Under the pieces are notes generated by a model. It had not been told where the DNA came from. It did no database searches and worked only from the letters and a program-made list of their open reading frames with translations. Both the position numbers and the translations under genes were made by a program. A DNA stretch of 64,000 nucleotides from Cristatella mucedo (taxonomy: Eukaryota > Bryozoa > Phylactolaemata > Cristatellidae). The stretch is taken from the NCBI GenBank assembly GCA_009760855.2, contig WPIO01000033.1, positions 1,528,501-1,592,500 of the forward strand, given 5' to 3'. Shown in pieces: positions 24,111 through 35,779 of the stretch (position 1 is its first letter; every line of letters starts with the position of its first letter).

Positions 24111-25844
24111 TATCAAGAACTCGCTTGAGTGAATTCCGCTTCGTGACTTCAGAGACCAGAGAGAAAGCCCCGAAGATTTTCGCTGCGATATTCCACCTCC
24201 ATCTTCCATTCGAAGGTCTAATTAATGTATCCATGACACCCCTGGCCTTGGTCTTTATATATACATAAATTCTGGTTAAACTGCCTCGTTTGTATCGCAT
24301 CATAAGAGCCTCAGCGGCTTTCAACACTGCTTGCACTTAGCAATAAGTAACGCCTAACACACGACCGAGGTCCTGAAGAGTTAAGACTCCTGGGCTATCT
24401 CGACTCAGTAATCTATAGTTCCAATGCAGTCGCTACAACCCATATTAAGAAGCCATCGTACGGACCTTAGCCCTAAAGGTTTTGACGGTTTAGCTTGTTG
24501 AAATCGTCCATGATAAACTCCCAAGTCAGCTTCCTACGATGGTCGACTGTCCTTCAATCATGCCAATCCAAGCATTATGCAGACTGGAATGAGTCAAAAT
24601 AAGCCTCAGTGACGGCTAGATCAATACAAGCCCTGAGAATTCTCGTTTTTGATACCATTAAGCACAATGCCATCATCGTACCAGCAACAGGTTTTAGGTG
24701 AGAACACTTAAGAGTGACCTTGATGGTACTTTTGCTTACAAGCTCGAGTTTTCCGGCTGGTGTTGAATTGTTTGCATTCGCACAAGACGGAACAAATACG
24801 GTCGAAACATTTCCATTGCCGATTTGTCCACAGCGAAGATATCGCATGCAATGGTCATTACAAGCTTTGTGCCTATGCCAGCCGAGCTGTCGGCAGGTGC
24901 TTCCACACCTCAGACCAGCCTAGCTCCAAGTGACTTCTATAAGGACCATGTTCGTTTACTATTTAACTGCTATTGCCGTGCAAATGTATTCTCGGATGCC
25001 ACTGCTTCTTCCAGAGCTAGTGAATGACATTCTTAGATATTAATAGCAGTTCCAGCATTGTGAGCTACAAGAACCGGATGCCGTTGTAAGTATAGCTGGA
25101 CTGTTATTTTTCGGTTGTTCTCGGGCCGTGGAAAAGGTTAGTTATAGCTGGCTGTTACACACAGCCACCATGGAAGTTAACGACTAATGGCATCGGCATT
25201 TGTGATTGCTACCAGGCTCTGTTAGCATCGTTTACCCTTATATATCTGGGCAGTATCTATGACTGTATTTGCTGTGGGTCAGGGCGCCAGCTCCACCATT
25301 ATCAGTCAGTCTCTACGAATAAGGACCTGTTAGGTGCTGTGTTAATAGCAGAAGACCTCGAAGCGAAGACGTTTGCGGCTAAGTTCGGTAGCACCACTCA
25401 CACAACTTCAATGGAAACCCAGCCGAAACAATAATGTTTAAATGGTGCACATATAGTATTTGTTTAAAGCATCCCACATGCTTTCCTTCAAGCGTTGCCA
25501 CAAATCGAGAACTTACTGGTCACCAAGAGTATAAAAATCAATTTATTCATTAGTTTCAAACCATTTGCAGTCCCACTCACAACAGCCCGGTCTCATGTAG
25601 GGAATCTCTTCACCCAAAGTGCCAATGGAGATAGTGATGACACTTTAAGATTTAATTACTTCGCTTTAGATTTTATTTCCATTATTCATTCCATGTGACT
25701 AAACGTCGAGCTTTGTTCTTTATTTTTAATCATTTACGGTTGAAGCCATACTCATTCAACCGAAACCGGAAATAAACTAATGCGGCGATGTAAAACTGGG
25801 GTGCACTTATTTCCAAGTTCACTTGATCCAATAAATCGACTTTC

Positions 25845-25896
25845 ATTGATTAAAAGGCTCCAAGTTGGTTATTGATTAAAAGGCTCCAAGTTGGTT
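25845..25896. repeat. Two-copy tandem duplication, 26-bp unit
   Basis: The unit attgattaaaaggctccaag plus ttggtt is repeated exactly at 25871. Confidence 0.95.
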
Positions 25897-25989
25897 ACAA
25901 GTCCAAGCATGTATCTCAACAAGATGGCCGGCGTCTACCTCGACGTACACAAGTACGTCACATATGATACACATAAATAAAATAAATGT

Positions 25990-26320
25990 AATTCATTTGT
26001 ATAGCGCCTTAAGAGAATTTAACCTATTCAGGTGTTTCACACATCCCACAGGGCTCGAGCTAACAATCTCGGTCAGGGCGAGCATATATATCACCGGGTC
26101 AGACCAGCCCGACATATACCTACTCACTACCTCAACTGCTCTCCTGACTCTGCTATGCTTCTCACTTTCTCTTTGTTGCGTGAGACGAAGTGTGTTGGCT
26201 ACCGAATGCCGCTTCGGCTGTGAGTGCACTATACAAAACTCTCCTGCGTAACACCCACATGGTCTTTATGACTTTGTAGAGTTACTGATGGAGATACACT
26301 ACATTTATTTGTGGATAGGT
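25990..26320. mobile_element. LINE-A tail next to LINE-B 3' end
   Basis: A reverse LINE-A tail (25995-26045, tagcgccttaagagaattta) is followed by a forward LINE-B 3' end (26105-26315, tatgcttctcactttctctt with cgtgagacgaagtg). The opposite orientations imply two separate insertions. Confidence 0.6.
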
Positions 26321-27150
26321 TGCTTGTGGTTTTTATAGGCTATGCGTTTTGCAACCATTTTCCCTTTAATATGAAAATTCTTACCCTATTTCGTTTGTTA
26401 TTTTAAAAGGTAAGTTTTTTCGCAAACGGAATATTTAAGTCGTTACAGAGCAGGTATCACATGATCCATCGGGACCTAATTAAGCTTGAACTGATTTAAG
26501 TATGAGTGTAGAACATAGATAGCTTAGTCTCGGTACTTTCTCATTTACTTCTAATCCCATATCTTTTGTATGACAGAATTGTAGAAAACGCAGCACAGCT
26601 GCTTTGTCTTCGTGGAGTTATACACTACACACATGAACATAACGATCATAAACATTAATGAACATAAAAAGATTTGTGCTGTCGATTCCACGAGATGCAT
26701 TTCGACCTGAGACTGTAGTCCACTCTGCCCTCCTACTAAGGTGGGCATAGACTGATTGGCACTCAATTGCTTTGCCTTGAAACAATCTCTCAAACTATGG
26801 CGACCGAATTGCCATCGAAGTTACATCATACCTGTCTACCAAACTGATTCTTCAGTATGGTTATACATCGACAAAATTCCCGATAAAATTCGGGGTAATA
26901 GAAGCTTACCACAGCAATCATAGTCCGTGAATTTGTGACAAGCATACTTTAAAGCATATGTAAAGCTCCTCGAGATTTAGCACTCTGAGGATGCTATACA
27001 AATGTATCACTATTTAGACGTATTTAACTCGGGTCCTTTTAGTTCGATATTCTGTGCAAACAGCAGCTAACGTATGATGCAAAACTGGTGGGTAGGCTAG
27101 GCTTGCCACTGGTGGCACAACAAGTCGTGCTTTGTATGAATTTTACTTAA

Positions 27151-27206
27151 GAGCTTATTTCTTGATATATTCCAGCCAGAGCTTATTTCTTAATGTATTC
27201 CAGCCT
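27151..27206. repeat. Two-copy tandem duplication, 28-bp unit
   Basis: The unit gagcttatttcttgatatat plus tccagcca is repeated at 27179 with a few substitutions. Confidence 0.9.
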
Positions 27207-27224
27207 ATGTGCAATGAACGCACA

Positions 27225-27325
27225 CACAAACCGGTCTGGCCGAGGTCGTGGGCTCGAGCCCAGAAGCATAAGTGAAGCACCCGCATAAAGTTCTCTTAGC
27301 GTGCTATACAAATTAAATATTAAAA
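27225..27325 (+). mobile_element. SINE-2 copy, 5' truncated
   Basis: The B-box part gtcgtgggctcgagcccaga is followed by gaagcacccgcataaagttc and gcgtgctatacaaatt. The A-box part is missing or diverged. Confidence 0.5.
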
Positions 27326-28400
27326 ATAAATTCTGATAAATGCTTACACATCGGCACGAACAAGACTGGCTGGTGGCCTGAGGAAAAATCTGGCTTTTCA
27401 GTCGACGATTGCAGCACTGCCATTGGGCTAAGAAAATTAAAACTCATTACAGCACTGAACTAAAAATGAACTACTCAAGCGAACTGGCCAGAAGACAAGT
27501 GAGAATGGAAGCACAACTGCCGAAAGCATAGATATACATTTGGTGATGGTTAGTACTTTTAAGCTCAGCTTGGATCAGTTCTTCACTGCATTAGCAGCAC
27601 TATGAATCTTCACTGATTTCGGCAGAAACCCAGAATTGCTTGCACCAGTCTTGCTAGAAAATTAAAAACATTTGATAGCTATGCAATAGCTACGTGCATA
27701 AATGTGTAAATAATCTCAGGGATTTTGGCTTATGATATCGAGCACCTTGCGGAATGTGGCAGTACACAAACTGAGCTCCAAACCAACCAAACACTACCGA
27801 CAACTGCTAACCTGGAAAACACTGACACAAACTGCTTCAAACTTACAGCCAGAATGTCACAGGAAGCTTAAAGGGGGCAGGTGAATGCGGCAAATGCTGC
27901 CAGTTTCAGGAGTTCAACCAAGATTGTAGGTGCTGGAAGCAATATAAGTTTCAGGCATAATAAGCACTCTCAGTGTTTGTGGTTTACAACAAACCATAAC
28001 TACTACAGCTCAATAAAACCAATCATTACAACATGCTCTTCATAATTTTTCAGGCTAGCAGCTTCCTTGCATAACAAGCCGCCCCCTAATAAAAAGCTTG
28101 CAAATATACAAAAGACGTATTTTTTTATAGCTTTATTGCAGCCTCACTGACAGCAGAAGTGACAAGCCCGAGTACCACTTAGGTATATGATACAGGATTA
28201 GATATCTTACCAAACATGCAAATTTAGCAGACACAACTTGCAAAGCCCATGGTTTCCAGAACTGAGAGAAACGGCAAGGCGCATACTCAAGCCCTTTGCT
28301 ACGCACTTGGTATCCAGGCCGCACATGTACGAGTGCAGGAAGTTATGTCTTGGGCACTGCTGGAAACTAGGAGGAAGAATCAGGTGAGTGCAGTACTAGC

Positions 28401-28570
28401 TGATCACCAACACTGCATAGCAGTGTTAGGGGCTGAGGCCCAACAGCAATAGCTGTGACTATACCTAATAGCAACGACATCTGATAAGAGATAGGCACGT
28501 TGCATGCTATCATATCACCAGCACTGCAGAAGTGCTGGGGGCTAAGAGCCCAACAGCAGAATGCTGTGAA
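28401..28570. other. Duplicated three-hairpin cassette
   Basis: Two cassettes of about 55-60 bases start at 28404 and 28515. Each contains three successive perfect or near-perfect stem-loops. Copy 1 stems are 28409-16/28420-27, 28430-34/28437-41 and 28443-47/28452-56. Copy 2 stems are 28519-25/28531-37, 28539-43/28547-51 and 28553-58/28562-67. In hairpin 1 an A-T pair of copy 1 is a G-C pair in copy 2. TCAC before and GTGA after each cassette could form a weak closing stem. The cassette lies downstream of ZNF207, between two candidate polyadenylation signals. I recognise no family. Confidence 0.6.
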
Positions 28571-29244
28571 TAGTGCTACAGCCGAAAGCAGGGAAGGAAC
28601 CGAGCGTTTATATGCCACAATGAAGGCACTTGCCTGCTAATTGCTGGGTCCACTGGGTAACTGTTCCTTATAGCTATACACATTCTTCTGCTGTCCATCC
28701 AGCCATCTTTACCACAACAATTCAGCCACTTGGAAACTGCAAATGCAGGCGTTTGCTAGCAGAAACAGATCCCACAGCTCACAAGCGCTCGTACATACAA
28801 AAATGGCTAAATGCAAACTCAACCACACTTTTCTTTTATTATTAACAGCTCTGATGTACTAGCTAAAAGCTAATTTCAACACCAGAGACCGACGATGCAA
28901 TCCATTCGAAATGCTGAAGCATTCAATGCTATTCAGGGGAGCAACTGCCAGCGATTACTAAGCCCGACGCTTATTTAAAAACCGCCACCAGCAGGCAAGA
29001 AAACGCACCCATGAGTCACCTGTGATTACTAGTTTACCTAGCATCTCCAGAGACCTACCTGAATCTCACCTCTAGTGCCACTACCTGACCAAGCCTTAGA
29101 TCAAATAGGTAAATTCGTGCTTTTATAAGTTTCAGGAAACTGGCTTGTCAAACACGCCTGCCTAGCTAGTTCAGTAAATTGCAATGTTTCAGCTTTATGG
29201 CCTTGGAATAGCACTGTATACTCACGGATTCATCGTAGATGAGT

Positions 29245-29250
29245 TTTATT
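29245..29250 (-). terminator. Candidate polyadenylation signal of ZNF207
   Basis: AATAAA on the - strand lies 223 bases after the stop. Another - strand AATAAA sits near 28127-28132, which would give a much longer 3' UTR that includes the hairpin cassettes. Confidence 0.45.
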
Positions 29251-29472
29251 GCCATATAGTCCAAAATAAGACATACCAACCTGTCAGTTGATAGCTGTGC
29301 AATTGTATATACATACAAGCAAGAGGGCCACAGCTGGTTATGTGGGACCTCATTCGCCGACTTACCAGTTCATAATGCCCAGAATTGCACTATCTGGCTT
29401 ACACACTTGTACATGAAAGATGTAGCTACACAGTAACATCACAGAAGTCCAGCACAACAAAAACGATGTCAA

Positions 29473-29580
29473 CTAATATCTTGCCTGACCAACCGTAGCT
29501 GGCCGTGACTGTAGTGATGACGAGAAACTACCAGGTGGCCGAGCACGACTGTATCTTGGCATGCTGGCCCGTTTTTCTTC
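29473..29580 (-). CDS. ZNF207: ZNF207 exon 7 (end of GLEBS motif, C-terminus)
   Basis: Acceptor gttgtag precedes [17 protein letters not shown], completing the motif with both glutamates. The protein ends TVGQARY and TAG, which resembles the Gly-Arg-Tyr end of the vertebrate protein. The long Pro/Gly tail of vertebrate ZNF207 is missing. Confidence 0.9.
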   Translation of the reverse strand, partial: EEKRASMPRYSRARPPGSFSSSLQSRPATVGQARY

Positions 29581-31578
29581 CTACAACATGTTTCACACTG
29601 TATTATGCAAGATATACTCACAATGTAACCTGCAAACGACTTCCCTACCTCCGTATCATATTGATGTCAGCCGTATTTTGCTTACCAATGATATATCCTC
29701 ATCTGGATGCACAAGGACAGTACCACTACCCACAGCTACTTGCTGCTCGGGCTTCTTTACAGTCGGAGCTGCCGAAATGCTTATGCCACTTAATGGTGGT
29801 ACCGGGTTGGTGGTCAGCAAAGGAGAACTGGTAATGATGCTGGGAGCCGTACTTGATGCACTAGGTGGAGCAGAATATGTAGCAGCAGCTCCAATATAAG
29901 CAGACTTAGTTGCTGACAAGGAAGCTGCACCTGACAGTCCTGGCTGAGTACTTGGTACAGATGATGCTGGGAGATGGCTCTAAAACCAAGACAGAGAATG
30001 CAGCACTGTGCAAGGAATGTATTTTTAGGAGTAGAAAATGCCTAGCTCCACTTAGCTATTGCCACACAGCAGCAGCACTGCTACTAATTACTAGCTAGCT
30101 TTAACTTAAATTCGCAATACATGCCTGATTTCCCTGCTTACCTGTGAAGCAGCTGCAGGGAAAAGAGGCCTGACAGGTGGAGCAGGTGGCATTGGACCAG
30201 CCATCGGTGGTCCTGGCAAAGGTGGCCGTGGCCACATAGGCATAGGCGGATAGCCAGGCCTATGGTGGAGCATACCCATAGGTCCCATAGGACCCATATG
30301 GCCCATGGGGCCTGAAAATAGATAGTCACAATAAAAAAGGGCTGAACACAGCAGTCAAAGCAATACCATTGCAAATCGATATATAGCTAAAAACAAACAT
30401 ACCCATAGGTCCAATTGGAGGCATGGGAGGCATACCAATAGGTGGCAAGCCATGATGATGTAATTGTGGAATACCTGACATTGGTGGCATAGGCGGCATG
30501 CTTAGAGGTGGGGCTGCCTGCTTTGGCTTGCTGGGTCCTTCATCTAAAAACAGTGAGCTTGGAAGGTCAGTGTAAAAAACAAAGGCACAAAGACTCGAGA
30601 CTACAATCTTTTATTCTGTACCAATCTACCACATAGATACCATAACTTCGCGTGCCAACTAATCAGATTATCTGATCAAGGCAAAATAAAACAAACAAGT
30701 TATACTAATATGACACACATGATAAAAAGCCTACAAATCTTACCTGAATCATTATCGTTTCCAGCACTGGCGCCTGAAGAACCTTGCTTCTCATGAGCGA
30801 CTAAATCCTCTTCAGGTATACCTTCCATGCCATATATCTCTATCTCTACACTGTTTCGGTTGGGCAATGCATTGGGGACCTTTTCCACTTTTTCTTTGTG
30901 TACCTGCACAAACAAAATTTTGGTCAAATGGACAAAAAAGCAAACCTGATCATACCATGAGGTCAGGATGGACAGCTTACCTGCATACAGTGAATGGCCA
31001 AGCCTGGAGCAGTGTAAAGCTTCTTATGGCATATGTGACACTTAAAATGCTTAGCCTTCTGGTGCTGAATGAGGATTTTCTCGTCATCAAACTCCCTGTT
31101 ACAATACCTGCCAACTTCGCTAAGGACACCAACCAAGAGCATACAACAGCAAGCACTGTGTCCAGGTTCAAGGCTTTTCGAATCACGAACCAGAGGACGC
31201 ACTAAGTTAGGGAATCATTAATATGAAAATTAGGTCATTTTTATTTAATTCTAATTGGCGGGCGAGAGGAATACATGGCATTCTAGTACAGAATAACGTC
31301 AACAACGCGAAGCCTAATTTGCGATTTGAAATATGGGTTACCACATGAATACGGGCGGTACACATATTTACTAGGTAAAATGTGATTTTAAATATTAATA
31401 GGAATTCGAGCTACGGACGCAGCTGATTTGAATCGACACCCAAGTCACAGCAGCGAGCTCGCAGCGGGAGCAACTGGCACGAACAACGTGCGGAGCAGCA
31501 GGCACGGAGTCGCAGCGGGAGAATTTCAAAAGGATACCAACACCACGGCTTTGACTGCTTCTTCTTTTTCCGGCCCAT
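29473..31578 (-). CDS. ZNF207: ZNF207/BuGZ-like zinc finger protein, complete 7-exon gene
   Basis: In transcript order the exons are complement 31578-31538, 31107-30981, 30903-30744, 30543-30403, 30311-30142, 29979-29686 and 29580-29473. They total 1041 nt (346 residues plus stop). BuGZ binds microtubules and Bub3 at kinetochores and also acts in the nucleus. The N-terminus [14 protein letters not shown] leads into two C2H2 fingers (C13, C16, H29, H34 and C37, C40, H53, H58), which are almost identical to my memory of the vertebrate protein. [13 protein letters not shown] and a Met/Pro/Gly low-complexity region follow. The Bub3-binding GLEBS-type motif [18 protein letters not shown] is at about 304-321 and includes the paired glutamates. 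The protein is shorter than the human one because the proline-rich part is reduced. Confidence 0.95.
29686..29979 (-). CDS. ZNF207: ZNF207 exon 6 (Ser/Thr/Ala-rich; start of GLEBS motif)
   Basis: The exon is 98 codons in phase 0, rich in Ser, Thr, Ala and Pro, and ends [12 protein letters not shown] at donor TTG|gtaagc. HPDEDISL is the first half of the GLEBS-type motif. Confidence 0.92.
30142..30311 (-). CDS. ZNF207: ZNF207 exon 5 (Met/Gly/Pro-rich)
   Basis: After acceptor ttttcag the frame reads [12 protein letters not shown], then proline-rich sequence ending [11 protein letters not shown]. The exon ends in phase 0 at CAG|gtaagc. The family has a comparable KPLFPSA segment. Confidence 0.9.
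30403..30543 (-). CDS. ZNF207: ZNF207 exon 4 (Met/Pro-rich)
   Basis: Acceptor tttttag and donor ATGG|gtatgt bound a Pro/Met/Gly/His-rich stretch ([25 protein letters not shown]). It is low-complexity and matches the family's disordered central region by composition rather than position by position. Confidence 0.88.
30744..30903 (-). CDS. ZNF207: ZNF207 exon 3
   Basis: The exon encodes [20 protein letters not shown] and [20 protein letters not shown], then a Ser/Gly/Asp-rich stretch. IYGMEGIPE is a signature of the family. The exon ends in phase 1 at TCAG|gtaaga. Confidence 0.94.
30981..31107 (-). CDS. ZNF207: ZNF207 exon 2 (two C2H2 zinc fingers)
   Basis: Acceptor ttggcag and donor CAG|gtaagc bound the exon. 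It encodes [20 protein letters not shown] and [20 protein letters not shown]. The first finger's first cysteine is in exon 1 and the second finger's last histidine is in exon 3. Confidence 0.96.
31538..31578 (-). CDS. ZNF207: ZNF207 exon 1 (start codon)
   Basis: This 41-base exon encodes [13 protein letters not shown] plus two bases of the next Trp codon, with donor TG|gtatcc. It is too short for ORF calling but matches the family start exactly. Confidence 0.93.
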
Positions 31579-32141
31579 TATCTGAGGATATGCAATACAA
31601 AGTAGGCGTGCCTATAAAAACGCACACTACGGCCTACCAATACGAAAATGGCCGACAAGCACCGATGGTTAGCAAACAACGCTCGCTGTTGCACTTGGAT
31701 AAAAGTGGGTACGCCTTAGCACGCATAATACTCGGAACTAGCTATTCAGCTAATTTGCTAAACTTATGGTAATTTAATACATAGAAAATATAAAAATATT
31801 TTTATCATATTCTCGGGGTCAAAACCAATCAGTATTGCTAGCTGTGAATTGATTGGCAAAGAACCGCTGCATCCGTCTGCCCATCAGGATTTGGCGCTGT
31901 CTGCCGAGGCGTGTTTTGAAATGCTGTCAGTTGCCAGAATACTCGTAGGGTTTCGGATCATTTTAAATACTTATGGTGAGCTTGGAAATTCTAAAAGGGT
32001 GCTAGGCCGCCTTGCGTCCTTGTAGAAAATCTTTACGTTACACATTCATGCTGACTCAGTAGGTTTGAAAAACGCTCGTGCGCTAGCTTTTGCTGCTGCT
32101 TGATCAGTAGGCTATATGGCACGTAACTGTATTACTTGAGC

Positions 32142-32537
32142 TCACTCAGGGAGACTAAGCATATTTTTACTTGAAAGCATTGATAAAGTAAATTTTTGGA
32201 CGAACGAGGGAGCTTCAAAGCTAACCGAGGGTTTATCTATGCTTGACGTCTTCATCAGAAAGTAGCGATGAAGCGACTCACCTTGTCTTAAAGTGCTCCG
32301 TATACCAAGCAATGCGGCATGCCGGTCTTGATATTGAATATCACGTATATTCCTAGGTTCATAGAGTACTTTTCGTTGTATTTGTCTGCTACCTTTGATC
32401 GTAATGGTCTGCTTATAAAATATCGCCCTTAGAAAACAAGATCGCGCGTCGTTGTTAGACAGTTTTACGATTTTAAATTTACCTTTCTTAATGTTGTGTT
32501 GCAATGTATTATGGCTGGTTGGTGACATTAAATGCAT
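32142..32537 (-). CDS. Unrecognised 131-codon ORF between ZNF207 and the EGF gene
   Basis: The frame contains KKGKFKIVKLSNNDARSCFL and RHAALLGIRSTLRQGESLHR, and is basic. No domain is recognised and no flanking splice sites were assigned. It could be a separate small gene, a lost transposon frame or chance. Confidence 0.22.
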   Translation of the reverse strand: MHLMSPTSHNTLQHNIKKGKFKIVKLSNNDARSCFLRAIFYKQTITIKGSRQIQRKVLYEPRNIRDIQYQDRHAALLGIRSTLRQGESLHRYFLMKTSSIDKPSVSFEAPSFVQKFTLSMLSSKNMLSLPE

Positions 32538-32849
32538 TGTAAGTAGGGAGACGATGTAGCAACGACTGATATCATTGTCGGTTGTAGTTGTGACGAGTGT
32601 GTTGCTTTAATATAGAACTTGGGAAGCAACAGTGCAAAATAATATTGCAGCTTTAGCAAAGGGCAACTTTACATCTTAGTAAGATCGCATATTAAGAACA
32701 ATTTTTTTGGACTTATCAGATGTGTTTAATATAAATGATCGATAAGACCTTTTTGAGTACTAATAATCGAACCTCTTATTTAAGTACTACCTTAGTGGGG
32801 TATTTCAGTTTGTAGATTTCAACAGAAAATGGTTATAAAGCCAACCTTT

Positions 32850-32965
32850 GAAGTTTGAGGTGCCCACTGTATCAGTTTTAGGTCTACTTCTCTTCGCAAT
32901 TTATACTATCTTCCTCATCACTGGCTGCTGTGATCGCCAAGCTGTACCGCAGCTCCAGACAAGCA
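32850..32965 (+). mobile_element. LINE reverse-transcriptase fragment
   Basis: The frame resembles a decayed G-V-P-Q-G-S-V-L-G-P-L-L-F-A-x-Y block (EVPTVSVLGLLLFAIYT). It is followed closely by a SINE-2 copy. Confidence 0.5.
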
Positions 32966-32992
32966 GCTGTACCTGCTGTGATTGTCCCCATT

Positions 32993-33120
32993 GCCCTGGT
33001 TTGTTCAAGGGTTAATGTGCTCACCTTTGCTGAACAAGGTCGCCGGTTGAGCCCAGAGGCATATGAAAAGTGCCTGGATAGAGATCAAGTTCTGTTAGGG
33101 TGCTATCTAAATAAAGTATA
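32993..33120 (+). mobile_element. SINE-2 copy (tRNA-like head, LINE-A-type tail)
   Basis: The head has ggtttgttcaagggttaatg and a B-box-like cggttgagcccag. The tail aagtgcctggatagagatca and ttagggtgctatctaaata resembles the 3' end of LINE-A. Confidence 0.55.
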
Positions 33121-33960
33121 TTTTTCCTGCTTTATAGTGCATCAAATTCTCATAACTTCCTCAAAGATTATATCGTCGACGTTTTCACCTAAGTATCAGC
33201 TGTCTCAGATTAAATGACGATTAATAAAAACAAGCTAATCTTTATGGGAAAACTAATGGTTAGGCTTTTCCCAGTTCCACCAGCTCAGATTACTTGGCTC
33301 GTGTATATGTGCTTTTAACAAATCTTAAATCCCTTTGGGACTGTGCTTTTAGTTTCCAGGCATGCAAGGCTGGGAACTTGTAATCGACTGGCATACCCTG
33401 ACTTGAAAATATTTCAAAGAAATCTAAGAACCAAAATGTTGCTCAGCATATTCTTCTTTCAAGTGAATTGCTTACTATGTGCTTGAGTGTAATGCAGTGT
33501 GTTCTTTACTATCACAAATTGAATAAGTAGAATAGCTTCATATCTAGCCCATGTTAATTTTCTAGAAAAAACCGAGCTTTTCTTGTAAAGATGCTATTAA
33601 AGTGTTTTATTGTATTCCGTAATTTTAAATAAAAGCTGAGAGGGTAAATAAAGCAACAGCTTCAGAAGGTTTAGAATGCAGTGATAAACTCACTGAAATA
33701 AATGTGAAGTATTTATGAGCTAAACATTAATTACCTCCGAACTGCCAACCAGCAATAAGTGTAGGTATTGTTTCATTTTTGCGTCAAACCGATGGACACT
33801 GAAAATTATAACAATGGTACATTTTCACCTATACGTATTACACTGGACAAAAGTGACATAGTGCCGTATGTGGAGTAAATCATGTACATTGTAACTGGGA
33901 CATTATTTTGTTACTGGAAATTGAACCGCAAGCTGCCTAATATTGTAATACAATAATACA

Positions 33961-34132
33961 AGTTGATTTAACAGCCTCTTTTATATAGCGACAGAAGAAC
34001 CTTTACGGCTATCACCACTTCTTGCAGTGACGATAAAGAATCACCCACCGAACCCACGACCACGAACCCACGACCACGGGACCGAGTCTTAAAAAAGCAA
34101 CCGCCTTTCCTAGTGCGCCATCGCGGCTCACC
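33961..34132 (-). mobile_element. SINE-1 copy
   Basis: The copy runs in reverse from ggtgagccgcgatggcgcac to ctgttaaatcaact. The B box region carries a duplicated gaacccacgaccac segment. Confidence 0.72.
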
Positions 34133-34744
34133 ATTAATGAAGCCTAGTGGGAGCTGCCTCTCTCAATCAGCCAGAGGCAGCGTGAGCAAATGTGTGCTGA
34201 CATGGAACACGTTATCATTATCCAATTGACACACTTCTGTTCTAGTATGTCACCTCCACAGTCACTTCTACATACTGTTAGCTACATACCGATGCAAAAA
34301 ATCAGAGTTGCTTAGATAAGGATACCACAGCCACGCTGGTCGATGCACTTGTGACATCCCATCTTTACTTCTGTTGCTCAATTCTTGCATGGCAATGCCT
34401 AGAAAGAGATTCACTTCTCTTAAGGCACTTTACACAATGTTATTGGTTAGGTAAAGGCTTATTAGTTAGATCACGTGCCTTTGCCGAAAAGTCCCTAGGG
34501 ATTCGAATCTGAAAAAGATCGTTTTTTAACCTCAAAAGAGTTATATCTATATTAAGAGGAAACACGATACCTGAAAACAGAGCGGCAGGAGAATATAAAT
34601 ATCATCCCGTAGACTCTCTTACTTCTTTCTATACCCTCTTTATCTCTTTAAGTCTTTTCTTGGTTTTCTCCCCTTGCCTCATCGTCTCCTTCAATTATAC
34701 CTCTGTTTCGCTTGATAAGTGCTGTCTTTTACAAAAAATATTAT

Positions 34745-35775
34745 CTCACTGACCATCACATTTTCCAGCTAGCTAAATTAACCGAAAGCCCACACGTCGC
34801 ATTCTCTCGACTCCCTTACTGTATGTCTTGATGGCATCCGCACATGGATGGCAGCAAACTTTGTTACATTGAATGATGATAAACCAACTTACTAGGTATG
34901 GGCAAACCAAGTGAGATTCAGAAATTGGAAAGATAAACGCTCACAATTAGCTCTGCCACCATATCTTCTGTTGAATCTGAACGAAATCTAGGTGTCATGT
35001 GTTAAAGGGACCTTTCATTAGAGGATCACGTCAGGTCCACTGTCAAGTCTTGCTACTTTCAGTTTCATAACATTGTGTAAATTCGTGCTTGTTTAGACAA
35101 GGATACCACATTTAAACTGGTCCCTGCATTTGTTAAATCCCGCCTTGACTTCTGCAACTCATTGCTTGCTGGTCTACCGGCCGGTGCAATCAGGCACCTA
35201 ACAGCTAGTTGCTTAGATAAGTATACCACCTACTTGCATGCTGATCACATCCCCCTACTTGCATGCTGATCCTGTGCATGTCACCCATAACCATGTTATT
35301 CTTGTTGTTTATTGAGCATGCTTTCACTAACCATTTGATCGGCACCTAACAGCTAACTCTTCAGCTAGGCTTGTCTGTCGTCAGCATTACTGTTGCCACA
35401 TCACACCACTTCTTGCTGACCTGCACTTCCTCCCAGTCAAGTAACGCATCGACTTCAAGGTTTTGCCATCCACTTTTAGGTTCCTTTATTCTTTGGCTCC
35501 AGCCTACCTATCACATCTACTCCCCCACCAGGCTAAGCATCGTGCCACCCGCTTTTGGGAATCTAGCTGTTTACCTATACCGTGTACAAACCTCAAAACA
35601 TTTAGAGATCATGCCTTTAATTTGTATGCTCCCAGAGCTTGAAACTCACTACCGACTTCCATCATGACATCTCTGACTTGACCACATTTAAAAAGAAACT
35701 AAAAATCCATCTATTTATGACAGCATTTAGTGGGTCATCGTGATTCATCCTTTATGTACTTATAAATAATAAATA
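34745..35775 (+). mobile_element. LINE-A fragment
   Basis: The sequence corresponds in order to the D-G-I-R-T-W-M-A-A-N-F segment, the region around tgcaactcattgcttgctgg, and the C-terminal ORF (an intact 98-codon stretch at 35371-35667 in a shifted frame). It is duplicated and rearranged around 35200-35350, and SINE-1 follows at 35780. Confidence 0.75.
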
Positions 35776-35779
35776 AATC

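Larger units (their letters stand above)
21876..29244. other. Intergenic region between UVSSA and ZNF207
   Basis: The left part (21876 to about 22500) should hold the UVSSA promoter; I see no clear core element. The remainder holds LINE relics (23690-24110, 25990-26320, about 26950-27010), a SINE-2 piece, three two-copy duplications and the hairpin cassettes. Two - strand frames at 24336-24079 and 24847-24575 were read and could not be assigned; they look like debris of an old element. Nothing else is recognisable. Confidence 0.5.

Noticed and set aside
24079-24847. Two adjacent - strand ORFs (85 and 90 codons) as a transposase or host gene
   Set aside because: No motif could be recognised, the frames are not joined by convincing splice sites, and a LINE-B relic overlaps the region edge.
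28249-28452. A 67-codon + strand ORF overlapping the hairpin cassette
   Set aside because: It ends inside the first cassette and is not kept in the second copy; no coding signal is visible.
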